Origin: Mesotoga sp. BH458_6_3_2_1
GTDB lineage: Bacteria; Thermotogota; Thermotogae; Petrotogales; Kosmotogaceae
Assembly (NCBI RefSeq): GCF_003664995.1
Contig: NZ_JFHL01000018.1
Span: forward strand, 62,001 to 126,000
Reading direction: 5' to 3'
DNA length: 64,000 nucleotides
This document shows, in pieces, positions 25,935 through 34,200 of the stretch; positions within the stretch are counted from its first letter, which is position 1; each line of letters opens with the position of its first letter. The notes under the pieces are model-generated. The model searched no databases. It saw only the letters and a program-made list of their open reading frames with translations, and was not told where the DNA came from. The position numbers and the translations under genes were made by a program.

Positions 25935-26157
25935 GATAATACCCCCTTTATACAATTCTGCCTCTAAATTGCAACTTCATCAAAGGTTGCAGCCGATGAT
26001 TAAAATCCTACAGAGTCGAACACATCTTTTTATGTCTCTCTTCCTATTCCGTTATACACGATTTTTCATAAAAATTACCTCCCCGCCTTCGCCAGGTAAA
26101 GCTCTACCTTTCTGGTATGCTATAGATAACAAGATCTTGCAGGAAGGAGAGGTGTGC
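25935..26157. promoter_or_regulatory. Divergent promoter region of the lysine operon and manC
   Basis: About 220 bases between divergent genes. For the plus strand TGC-TATAGA (26118-26126) is a candidate extended -10. For the minus strand TATAAC (26051-26056) is a weak candidate -10. An inverted repeat TGCAAC-N10-GTTGCA (25970-25991) lies in what would be the 5' leader of the lysine operon. No lysine or cobalamin riboswitch fold was recognised, and the space is too small for a cobalamin riboswitch plus promoter. Confidence 0.35.
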
Positions 26158-27162
26158 GTGGTCAAGACACTTATTATGGCTGGCGGCATAGGGGAGAGGC
26201 TATGGCCGGTAAGCGTAAGAAAGAGACCGAAGCAGTTCCAGAAGTTTGGTTCAAAAAAAACTATGATCGAAGAGACTATTGAACGAATGGAAAAGCTTAC
26301 CGATGAAATAATCATTATCACAACAAGGGAGCAGTTTCCACTAATGCAATACTACTTGCCCCTCTTCCCGAGTGACAACGTCATATTCGAACCTATGAGA
26401 AGAAATACAGCTCCAGCGATTGCTTTAGGTAGCAGTAGATTCTCTGCTGAGGATATAATGGTTATTGTTCCTGCTGATCATGTGATCAGAGATGAAGAGA
26501 GCTTTCTTAAGACTTTGAGAAAGGCAATTAAGTATGCGGAATCAAATGAATCGCTAGTTACTATAGGGATAACCCCGACTCGCCCATATACTGGTTACGG
26601 CTACATTGAAAGGGGAAACGTCGTAGGCGGTGATGAGGAAGTCTATTCGGTGAAGAAGTTCCATGAAAAGCCTGACTATGAAACTGCTCAAAGGTATTTT
26701 CAGTCTGGCAAGTTTCTTTGGAATTCGGGTATGTTTGTGTGGAGAAAGAAAATCTTCGACTCCGAGCTTTCAACGAACTTCCCGGACCTGTTCTCTGCAG
26801 TCTCCGAGATTGAAGAGAGGCCTGAAGACATTGAGAAGATTTACGAGAGGCTTCCTAAGATTTCAATAGACTATGGTTTGATGGAGAGATCGACAAAAGT
26901 TGCGACCGTTCCGGCCAATTTCTACTGGAATGATATTGGATCTTGGGATGCGGTCTATGATTTGCTGCTTAAAGACAAGAATGGGAATGCAGTAGAAGGC
27001 GAGTTTTCTCTAAGAGATGTCAAGAATTGTCTCTTAATCAACCATACCCAGAAGAAACTTGCAGTCTCAAGGATTGAGAACTACATTGTGGTGGCAAGTA
27101 GTGAGGGAACGCTTATTTGCAGAAGAGGAGAGTCACAGGAAATAAAGGAGATAATAGTGTAA
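26158..27162 (+). CDS. Mannose-1-phosphate guanylyltransferase
   Basis: 334 residues from a GTG at 26158 behind AAGGAGAGG; an upstream frame to 25969 is intergenic. The nucleotidyltransferase motif TLIMAGGIGERLWPVSVRKRPKQF lies at the N-terminus, with EPMRRNTAPAIALG, VPADHVI, KFHEKPD and FLWNSGMFVWR following in the ManC order. It makes GDP-mannose from mannose 1-phosphate and GTP for glycan synthesis. There is no C-terminal phosphomannose isomerase cupin, so it is the short single-function form. It is 12 bases upstream of the dipeptidase gene. Confidence 0.92.
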   Translation: MVKTLIMAGGIGERLWPVSVRKRPKQFQKFGSKKTMIEETIERMEKLTDEIIIITTREQFPLMQYYLPLFPSDNVIFEPMRRNTAPAIALGSSRFSAEDIMVIVPADHVIRDEESFLKTLRKAIKYAESNESLVTIGITPTRPYTGYGYIERGNVVGGDEEVYSVKKFHEKPDYETAQRYFQSGKFLWNSGMFVWRKKIFDSELSTNFPDLFSAVSEIEERPEDIEKIYERLPKISIDYGLMERSTKVATVPANFYWNDIGSWDAVYDLLLKDKNGNAVEGEFSLRDVKNCLLINHTQKKLAVSRIENYIVVASSEGTLICRRGESQEIKEIIV

Positions 27163-27174
27163 GGAGGAGGAAAA

Positions 27175-28560
27175 GTGGATAGGAAACTTGACGAAATTGT
27201 GATTTCCTTGAAGGAGGAACTGGTAAGATCAATATCCGATTCAGTTAAGATCAAGTCAGTTCAGGATACTCCGGTGGAAGGCGGCCCTTTCGGCAAAGGG
27301 GTAAGGGATTCACTTGATCAGACTATAAAGTTGGCTCAGAAGTTAGGTTTTGAGGCAAGAAACGCCGATGGATATGTGGGCATAGTAGATTATGGATCGG
27401 GCGAGACTTTCGGTGTTCTTGGTCACCTTGATGTAGTTCCAGAGGGAGAGGGCTGGGATGTTCCACCTTACAGTGGAATGGTGAAAGACGGAGAGATCTG
27501 GGGAAGAGGAACTCAGGATGACAAAGGCCCTATGATGGCAGCACTCTATGCCCTCAAGGCAATAAAGAACTATGTAAAAAAGCCCTCCAAGAGAATTAGG
27601 CTGATTTTCGGAACAAACGAAGAGACTGGCTGGGAGTGTATGAAGTACTATGTTAAGCACGAAGAGATCCCAGATTTGTCCGTAACCCCCGATGCCGATT
27701 TTCCTGTGATTTTTGCGGAGAAAGGAATAGTCAATTATGGAATTTCAGCACCCGCCATCAGTGGAGATAAAGGGCTGGTAATCGAGAACTTGACTGCCGG
27801 AGAAGCAGCCAATATGGTTGCTTCGTCAGCAAAGGTCGTTCTCAAGGGTACGGACGATGAGATTCTAGAGAAAATTAGCTCCTTCTCACCGAAAAATGAT
27901 ACTAAGCTAAAGATAAATAAGTCGGATAGAAGGGTTGAGATTTCGATAACGGGAGTCTCTGCCCACGGTTCCACCCCATACAAAGGGCAGAGCGCAATGG
28001 CAGCTCTAGTAGATCTTCTCTCGGAGCTTCCTCTGGAAGATTCTGAAATGAAGAGGCTCTTAAGTACAATACAAAACAAGATTGGTTACGAATTCTATGG
28101 TGAATCGTTAGGAATTTCCGGAAGGGATTCGATGTCCGGTGAATTGACTCTCAATATCGGAACTCTCAGGCTTCAAGCCGGAGTCCTGAAGCTGGTAATT
28201 AACATCAGATATCCGGTTTTCTTCAATGAAGCAATGATAAGATCGCAGATTGAAGAGGCTTTCAATGGATTCCGGGTCGAAACCTACCATCACCAGAAGC
28301 CGCTTTATGTATCTCCCGATTCAGAATTGGTAAAGATGTGCAGAGAGGTGTATAAGGAAGTGACGGGACACGATGAAGAACCGATAGCTATTGGTGGAGG
28401 AACATACGCCCGAGCAGTACCAAATGCCGTGGCTTTCGGAGCTTTGCTGCCCGGAAATGTTGAATTTGCCCATCAGCCAAATGAAAGGATATCGATTGAA
28501 GATGTTCTTCTCGTGGCAAGAATTTACGCTCAGCTCTTTCTTAGGTTCTTGGAAACCTGA
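27175..28560 (+). CDS. M20 family dipeptidase (PepV-like)
   Basis: 461 residues with GTG start after TAAGGAGGAGG. Zinc-ligand motifs are GVLGHLDVVPEG (His and Asp), GRGTQDDKGPMMAALYALK and FGTNEETGWECM (catalytic Glu-Glu), and the C-terminal AIGGGTYARAVPNAVAFG carries the last His-region. The middle lid domain contains GVSAHGSTP. The family cleaves dipeptides such as Xaa-His or beta-Ala-His in the cytoplasm. It fits the peptide-use theme of the window. A strong terminator follows. Confidence 0.92.
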   Translation: MDRKLDEIVISLKEELVRSISDSVKIKSVQDTPVEGGPFGKGVRDSLDQTIKLAQKLGFEARNADGYVGIVDYGSGETFGVLGHLDVVPEGEGWDVPPYSGMVKDGEIWGRGTQDDKGPMMAALYALKAIKNYVKKPSKRIRLIFGTNEETGWECMKYYVKHEEIPDLSVTPDADFPVIFAEKGIVNYGISAPAISGDKGLVIENLTAGEAANMVASSAKVVLKGTDDEILEKISSFSPKNDTKLKINKSDRRVEISITGVSAHGSTPYKGQSAMAALVDLLSELPLEDSEMKRLLSTIQNKIGYEFYGESLGISGRDSMSGELTLNIGTLRLQAGVLKLVINIRYPVFFNEAMIRSQIEEAFNGFRVETYHHQKPLYVSPDSELVKMCREVYKEVTGHDEEPIAIGGGTYARAVPNAVAFGALLPGNVEFAHQPNERISIEDVLLVARIYAQLFLRFLET

Positions 28561-28593
28561 GCAAGAAGCAAATTGCGTGACAAGTCTATCAAG

Positions 28594-28624
28594 GGCCGAA
28601 GAGACTGTTTTTCGGCCTTTTTTT
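28594..28624 (+). terminator. Intrinsic terminator after the manC-pepV pair
   Basis: GGCCGAA (28594-28600), a 10-base loop, TTCGGCC (28611-28617) and a run of seven T (28618-28624). Located 33 bases after the dipeptidase stop. Confidence 0.92.
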
Positions 28625-28638
28625 GATTCCAGATGATA

Positions 28639-29970
28639 CTAATCAACAACGTTTTTCAGCCATTTCCAGGTCAAAGTCCTTCTGACTCCCAGAATTGCCT
28701 TGAAGAGCTCTTCAACCATCATAGCGATGTAGACGAGAGTGAGTGGCCATTTCAATACCAGTCCGGTGACGGCCACAAGAGGAATTCCCACTCCCCAAAG
28801 CGATGTAATCTCGATGAGCATAGCTGCTCGGGTGTCTCCTCCGCTTCGGAGAACTCCGACGATGTTCACTGCATTAAACATTTTGATTGGCTGGGAGATG
28901 CCCACAATGATAATTATTGTAAGGACAATATTCTTAAGTCCCTGATCGATATTGTAAAAATTCACAATAATCCTTGAAAGCAGAATGATGATAAGGCCGG
29001 TTGCCACTGCGGTCATCACAGTGAGCTGAAGCAGCTTCTTCGCGTTATACTTTGCCTGAGTGAAATTGTTTCTTCCAAGTTCTGCTCCTACCATCACAAC
29101 TGTCGCTGAAGCTAATCCACCAAAAATGACGAACCCGAAGTTTTCGATGGTGCTGGAGATATTCCTGGCAGCTATAAACTCAGTACCCATTCTTGCCATA
29201 ACGAGCGAGTACATTGTAATACCCAGGCTCCACAAAAATTCATTTACTATAACCGGAGTAGCGTATTTCATAAGCCTTTTGAAAAACGGTGCTTCGAACT
29301 TTAAGGCGAACTTTGAAAGCCTTACAGGGGTTTTCCTTCGCAAGACAATATTAACAAAAATCACGAACTCCACAAATCTTGACAGGAGAGTTGCAAGTGA
29401 TGCTCCATAAACACCTAGAGGTTGAATCGGCCCAAAACCAAAAATCAGCACGTAGTTCACCACTGTATTGATCGACAGAGCGACAAGACTCACATACATG
29501 GGGATTCTGGCCTTTTCCACTGTTCTCAAAGCCATTGCGATAATAAAGGAAAACGATGTCAAAAATGTTGAAAAGGCTACAGGCCTTGCATATGTCGCGC
29601 CGGTTCTTATTACTTCAGTATCGGTAGTGAAGATCATCAATACTCTTTCGGGCAAAAAGAATAGCAGTACAAAGAATACGATGGCGGCTCCCATGGTTAT
29701 GTAAAGAATATGCCCAAGCGTCTTCTCAATGTTCTTTTCGTCTTTTTTACCCCAGTACTGCGAAACGAATATTCCGGCTCCGCTAGACACCCCGAAGGTG
29801 AGAATATTGAGGATAAAGACCACCTGATTCACCAGACCCACGGAAGCTATTGCGGTTGTACCTAATTGACCAATCATAAGATTGTCAACAAGATTGAGGC
29901 CGGTAGATATGAGATTTTGAAGTGTTATAGGTATCGCAATGGAAAGCATTCGCTTTGTGAAATCCTTCAT
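28639..29970 (-). CDS. MATE family efflux transporter
   Basis: 443 residues from the ATG at 29970 (GGAGGTCGAT upstream); the longer frame to 30054 has no site. Twelve hydrophobic segments are visible, starting MLSIAIPITLQNLISTGLNLVDNLMIGQLGTTAIASVGLVNQVVFI, the MATE N-terminal signature, and GVSSGAGIFVSQYWGKKD. NorM/DinF-type proteins export cationic drugs or metabolites in exchange for sodium or protons. No regulator is adjacent. Converges with the terminator of the previous pair. Confidence 0.94.
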   Translation of the reverse strand: MKDFTKRMLSIAIPITLQNLISTGLNLVDNLMIGQLGTTAIASVGLVNQVVFILNILTFGVSSGAGIFVSQYWGKKDEKNIEKTLGHILYITMGAAIVFFVLLFFLPERVLMIFTTDTEVIRTGATYARPVAFSTFLTSFSFIIAMALRTVEKARIPMYVSLVALSINTVVNYVLIFGFGPIQPLGVYGASLATLLSRFVEFVIFVNIVLRRKTPVRLSKFALKFEAPFFKRLMKYATPVIVNEFLWSLGITMYSLVMARMGTEFIAARNISSTIENFGFVIFGGLASATVVMVGAELGRNNFTQAKYNAKKLLQLTVMTAVATGLIIILLSRIIVNFYNIDQGLKNIVLTIIIIVGISQPIKMFNAVNIVGVLRSGGDTRAAMLIEITSLWGVGIPLVAVTGLVLKWPLTLVYIAMMVEELFKAILGVRRTLTWKWLKNVVD

Positions 29971-30061
29971 ATCGACCTCCAAAAAAATGAACCGTTGAAT
30001 TATACAGCTATTTCTGGCGATAGGCAATAGTAATGATCGAATTAGTATAAGCATTATGAAT

Positions 30062-30070
30062 TGCTATAAT
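30062..30070 (+). promoter_or_regulatory. Extended -10 promoter of the CGGC-domain gene
   Basis: TGC-TATAAT, a perfect extended -10, 40 bases upstream of the GTG start at 30110. No good -35, as expected for an extended -10 promoter. Confidence 0.55.
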
Positions 30071-30109
30071 GATGATGATAAGTATTTCACATTAGAGAGG
30101 GGTGTTTTT

Positions 30110-30553
30110 GTGAAGAAAATTGGAATAATTATCTGTGGTCGCTATCAGAGTTGTGGGGGAGGAAAATGTCTCAGGGCAATGAGAGAACATGTGGGTGGTT
30201 TTTCCATTTATCCTGACGAAGAAGAATTGGTTCTTGTCGGTTATTCTTATTGCGGGGGCTGTCCGGGGGGCAACGTAGAATACGTGCCTCAAGAAATGAT
30301 GAAGAACGGAGCCGAGGTTATTCATCTTGCTACGGGAATGGTGGTGGGCTATCCCCCTTGTCCGCGACTCGGTCAATTTAAGGAGTTCATCGAGAGCTAT
30401 TATGAGATTCCTGTCGTGATCGGGACTCATCCCATCCCAATGAAGTATCTCACCGCCCACGAGAAGCTTTCATTCTGGGAAAAGTCAAATATGTATTCCA
30501 AAGCAGAACACCTGATGAAAGAGGATAGAGAGATAATGAAGGCGTATGACTGA
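30110..30553 (+). CDS. CGGC domain protein
   Basis: 147 residues, GTG start behind GAGAGGGGT. It begins VKKIGIIICGRYQSCGGGKCLRAMREHVGGF and has a second cluster YSYCGGCPGGNVEYVPQEM, plus VVGYPPCPRLGQF: six or more cysteines in the arrangement of the small CGGC-domain family, which is thought to bind metal. Function unknown. It is followed 44 bases later by a HAAS-like membrane protein; whether they are related is unclear. Confidence 0.82.
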   Translation: MKKIGIIICGRYQSCGGGKCLRAMREHVGGFSIYPDEEELVLVGYSYCGGCPGGNVEYVPQEMMKNGAEVIHLATGMVVGYPPCPRLGQFKEFIESYYEIPVVIGTHPIPMKYLTAHEKLSFWEKSNMYSKAEHLMKEDREIMKAYD

Positions 30554-30597
30554 TCCAGAAGCTCTCCATCTTGTCGGGCCTGAAAACGGGGGAAGAG

Positions 30598-31371
30598 ATG
30601 ATTAGCGAGAAGAGAATCTCTCAGTATCTGCGAATCGCATTGAGCACTATTAGTGTAGACAGAGAGATGAAAGAGAGAATTGGAAGAGAGATGAACTACG
30701 ATATCCAGAACAAGGTCTTCGACAGTGGTAAAGGGAACCCTTTTGAAGTGCTGGGAGATCCCGCTGCGTATGCCAGAGAATTCATTGAAGAAAGGAAGTC
30801 GACTTATCCCAAGGTTCGCATGAGGGTTTCTCGCGCTTACGGTCTCAAAGGCTACGCCGGTTATGAGTTTATTTCAAAGATGACCGTTGCCGGTCTGCCA
30901 ATCATACACATTAACACGCTCCCGTTTGGAGTCGCAAAAGGGATTATTGCAATCGGGAATGTGGCAATCGGATTGTTGGCCATTGGCGGAGTTTCAATTG
31001 GAGTATTCAGCTTTGGAGGAGTGGCGCTTTCTCTTCTACTCTCTCTTGGTGGATTGTCTGCCAGTCTTTTCTCTGCATTTGGCGGATTGGCAATTGCTAT
31101 GTATCTGGCAGGCGGGGGCCTTGCGGTTTCTTATGATTTCGCAGTGGGGGGAGCAGCTATTGCCATGAACTATTCGATAGGAGGCTTTTCATCTGCAAGA
31201 GTGGCTATCGGAGGAGAGGCAAGAGGTGTAATTGCTATATACGAGCAGAGTGGAGTTGGTAATTACTTTCTCAGATTACCAAAAACAGCAGATCAGATAA
31301 TTGACTTCGTGGTTTCGAAAGGGGAGGAGATCAGCGCCTTGTTTGAATGGACCGTTAGGCTGATTTATTGA
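30598..31371 (+). CDS. HAAS-like domain protein with glycine-rich hydrophobic repeats
   Basis: 257 residues from the ATG at 30598 behind GGGGGAAGAG; an in-frame TTG at 30571 is less likely. Residues 1 to about 65 resemble the HAAS/DUF1700 helical domain (SQYLRIALSTISVDREMKERIGREM, then GNPFEVLGDPAAYAREFIEE). Residues about 100-215 are a run of short repeats around IG/GG such as GNVAIGLLAIGGVSIGVFSFGGVA and GGLAIAMYLAGGGLAVSY, hydrophobic with a period of about 7-9 residues. The family is not named here; the repeats could be membrane helices or a beta-solenoid. HAAS domains often work with PadR regulators, but none is seen next to it. Confidence 0.7.
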   Translation: MISEKRISQYLRIALSTISVDREMKERIGREMNYDIQNKVFDSGKGNPFEVLGDPAAYAREFIEERKSTYPKVRMRVSRAYGLKGYAGYEFISKMTVAGLPIIHINTLPFGVAKGIIAIGNVAIGLLAIGGVSIGVFSFGGVALSLLLSLGGLSASLFSAFGGLAIAMYLAGGGLAVSYDFAVGGAAIAMNYSIGGFSSARVAIGGEARGVIAIYEQSGVGNYFLRLPKTADQIIDFVVSKGEEISALFEWTVRLIY

Positions 31372-31612
31372 CCCTTAAGAGACAGCCTCCCATTAGAAGC
31401 TCCACTATTTCTATCTAATTCTGAGTTGGTTCTTCGGATATGATAACCAGTCTGCTTTTGTCAAATCCCGTCAGAAGCTGGACAAAGATGTTTCTCGATT
31501 TTCTTCATATCAGCTTCGACTTGATCATAACCTTTTTCATAGAATGACACTTATGAAAAACAATGGTAGTTGCCTTGATGTAAACTATTATCTGTTGGAT
31601 GGGAGGTAGATT

Positions 31613-32911
31613 ATGATAGAGAGATACGCGCTTTCCCCCCTGAAAGAACTGTGGGAACTGGAAGCCCAGTATGAAAGATGGCTCGAAGTGGAACTTGCCG
31701 TCGTCAATGCCTATGAAAAGACAGGGCGAATACCTCAAGGGACACTTGAAAAGATAAAGTCCGCTGCAAGAATCGATTTGGAAGCGATTTCCGAAATTGA
31801 GAAACAAGTAGATCACGATGTCATTGCTTTCATAAAGTTCGTGACACAGGGAATGGGGGATGAAGCTCGTTTCTTCCATCTTGGATTGACATCATCCGAT
31901 GTCGTGGACACCGCTCTTTCACTGGCCGTTAGAAAGTCCGGACGTTTTATTGTCAGCTCTCTGGAACAGCTCTCGAGAGCACTGAAAGAAAAAGCAATTG
32001 CCTATAGAAATGTAGTATGTATGGGTAGGACTCACGGCATACATGCTGAACCCACTTCGTTTGGGTTGAAGTTTCTATCGTTCTTTGTTGAAATTGAGAG
32101 GGCAATCCTTCGCCTGAACAGAGCTATAGATGGTTGTTCAGTTGGGAAGCTGAGTGGAGCCGTCGGAAACTACGCCAATATCTTGCCGGAGATCGAGAGT
32201 ATGGCTCTGGGCGAGCTTGGCCTGAGGCCGACCGCTGTTTCCTCCCAGATTATCCCGAGGGACATTCACGCCGAGTTTCTTTCGGCGCTGGCAATTGCGG
32301 CGTCTTCAATAGAGAGAATGGCTGTCGAGTTTAGGCATCTCCAGAGAACGGAGGTCTTGGAAGTTCAAGAGCCATTTAAGAAAGGTCAGAGGGGTTCTTC
32401 CGCTATGCCTCACAAAAAGAATCCAATCATATGTGAAAGACTCACCGGCATGGCACGTTTGATAAGGAGTTACGCAGGTGCTTCATTAGAAGATATCGCC
32501 CTCTGGCATGAAAGGGACATCTCCCATTCCAGTGTCGAGAGAGTAGTCCTGCCGGATGCGACAATGCTTCTGTACTATATGTCTGAGAAGTCTGTTTATC
32601 TGGTGAGCAATCTTGTCATCTATCCCGAAAGAATGAGAGAAAACTTCAAAGCCTCCAGAAATCTTGTTTTCTCCCAGAGAATTATGTTGGCCCTGATTGA
32701 AAGAGGTATGTCGAGAGAAGAAGCTTACCGGTTGGTTCAGGAGTTGTCAATGGATTGCTGGAATGGAAGTCTTGATTTCAAACAGTTGGTTCTAACTAAT
32801 CAAGTAATCGCAGGGCTTATGGATTCAGAAGAGATCAGTAGACTCTTCAGTCCTGAGTATTTTTTGAGAAACGTTGATTTCGTATTTAAAAGAGTTCTTA
32901 ATGGAGGTTGA
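31613..32911 (+). CDS. purB: Adenylosuccinate lyase
   Basis: 432 residues, ATG after GGGAGGTAG. Fumarase/aspartase superfamily with FHLGLTSSDVVDTALSL, CMGRTHGIHAEPTSFG (catalytic His) and the signature loop GQRGSSAMPHKKNPIICERLTG. It cleaves adenylosuccinate to AMP and fumarate and SAICAR to AICAR. The next gene is purA, 4 bases after the stop, so both steps around adenylosuccinate are co-expressed. Confidence 0.97.
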   Translation: MIERYALSPLKELWELEAQYERWLEVELAVVNAYEKTGRIPQGTLEKIKSAARIDLEAISEIEKQVDHDVIAFIKFVTQGMGDEARFFHLGLTSSDVVDTALSLAVRKSGRFIVSSLEQLSRALKEKAIAYRNVVCMGRTHGIHAEPTSFGLKFLSFFVEIERAILRLNRAIDGCSVGKLSGAVGNYANILPEIESMALGELGLRPTAVSSQIIPRDIHAEFLSALAIAASSIERMAVEFRHLQRTEVLEVQEPFKKGQRGSSAMPHKKNPIICERLTGMARLIRSYAGASLEDIALWHERDISHSSVERVVLPDATMLLYYMSEKSVYLVSNLVIYPERMRENFKASRNLVFSQRIMLALIERGMSREEAYRLVQELSMDCWNGSLDFKQLVLTNQVIAGLMDSEEISRLFSPEYFLRNVDFVFKRVLNGG

Positions 32912-32915
32912 CCGA

Positions 32916-34169
32916 GTGAAAAAACTGGCCGTTGTTGGAGCCCAGTGGGGCGATGAAGGAAAAGGAAAGGTTGTCAATTACTTTTCCAGGGATTTTGAGT
33001 GGATAGTAAGGTTTTCCGGTGGCGCAAATGCCGGTCATACCATTTATGTTGGAGATAAAAAGTATGTGAACCATCTTTTGCCCTCAATAAATCCCGTGAT
33101 TGATTCAAAGGGCTTTCTTGGTGCAGGAATGGTAATAGATGTTGGGCAGCTGATTGAGGAACTGAAAATTCTGGAAAGAGATTTCCCAGGCATCTCCAGT
33201 AGGTTCTATCTTGATCCCGAAGCCTTCATCGTTCTTCCTTGGCACAAAGAGGAAGACCTGTTGCTTGAGGAGATGCGCAAGGTACCGATCGGCACAACGG
33301 GAAGAGGTATAGGACCTGCTTATACCGACAAGGCATCGAGAGAGGGGCTGAAGCTCTTCGTTCTCTTTGACGAGGTACTCTTGAGAGAAAGACTCGAAGC
33401 GATATATCATATGAAGAAAAGCAAGTATAACAGGGATTTCGCCGTCTCTATAGAGGAAATGTTGGTCTACTTGCAAGGTCTTAAAGCTGAACTTGAAAGG
33501 CTCAGCGTCAATTTCACGAGTGCGGTAGACATGTATAGAGTTTTCAGGAGTACTTCCGTCTTGTTTGAAGGAGCTCAGGGTGTTCTTCTAGACCTGGATT
33601 TTGGAACGTATCCCTTTGTGACATCGGGGGCGTGTATGGCTCATGGAGTATCCTCGGTAGGTTTCTCTACTTTTGAACTGGACAGTGTCTACGGGGTTCT
33701 CAAAGCCTACACAACTCGAGTAGGAGCCGGCCCCTTTCCAACAGAAGAGTCCACAGAGGTGGGTGGGCTTCTTCGGGAAAGAGGAAAGGAATTCGGTGCA
33801 ACAACGGGTAGAGCACGAAGGATAGGTTGGCTGGATCTTCCAGCTCTGAGATATGCAAAAATCAGGTCTGGTCTGACGGGCTTCGTTATTACGAAAGGAG
33901 ACGTACTGAACGGACTGGATGAAGTGAAAGTTTGTGTGGCGTATGATGTAGATGGAGTCGTAAAGGAATTGCCTTCCACTTCATATGACTTTTTCAGAGC
34001 AAAACCAATTTACGAAACTGTTAGTGGATGGCCCGTTACTGATCACATAAACTTCCTGAAGTATATGACTTTTATCGAAAGAGAAACCGGTGTCGAGATA
34101 GACTACATCTCATATGGGCCGAAAACCGAAGAGATGAAAACCAGAAACGATCTTATAATGAACATATAG
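32916..34169 (+). CDS. purA: Adenylosuccinate synthetase
   Basis: 417 residues from GTG at 32916, which has GGAGG at an 8-base spacing; an ATG at 32901 overlaps purB and is itself part of the site. The P-loop VVGAQWGDEGKGKVV is at the N-terminus with GGANAGHTIYV next, then GTTGRGIGPAYTDKASREG and the C-terminal GRARRIGWLDLPALRYA. It joins IMP and aspartate using GTP. Nothing unusual. Confidence 0.97.
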   Translation: MKKLAVVGAQWGDEGKGKVVNYFSRDFEWIVRFSGGANAGHTIYVGDKKYVNHLLPSINPVIDSKGFLGAGMVIDVGQLIEELKILERDFPGISSRFYLDPEAFIVLPWHKEEDLLLEEMRKVPIGTTGRGIGPAYTDKASREGLKLFVLFDEVLLRERLEAIYHMKKSKYNRDFAVSIEEMLVYLQGLKAELERLSVNFTSAVDMYRVFRSTSVLFEGAQGVLLDLDFGTYPFVTSGACMAHGVSSVGFSTFELDSVYGVLKAYTTRVGAGPFPTEESTEVGGLLRERGKEFGATTGRARRIGWLDLPALRYAKIRSGLTGFVITKGDVLNGLDEVKVCVAYDVDGVVKELPSTSYDFFRAKPIYETVSGWPVTDHINFLKYMTFIERETGVEIDYISYGPKTEEMKTRNDLIMNI

Positions 34170-34200
34170 CTCAGTTTTCGGGAAGGAGGGAAGGCAGAGG

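Noticed and set aside
25935-26157. Possible lysine or cobalamin riboswitch in front of the lysine operon
   Set aside because: No recognisable conserved box of either class was seen, and a cobalamin riboswitch would not fit comfortably with two divergent promoters.
26052-26321. Minus-strand frame ending in a tiny MKNRV open frame behind a GGGGAGGT sequence upstream of the lysine operon
   Set aside because: The long frame is antisense to manC. The five-codon leader has a good-looking site, but carries no lysine codons beyond one and no attenuator-like hairpins follow, so a leader peptide cannot be supported.
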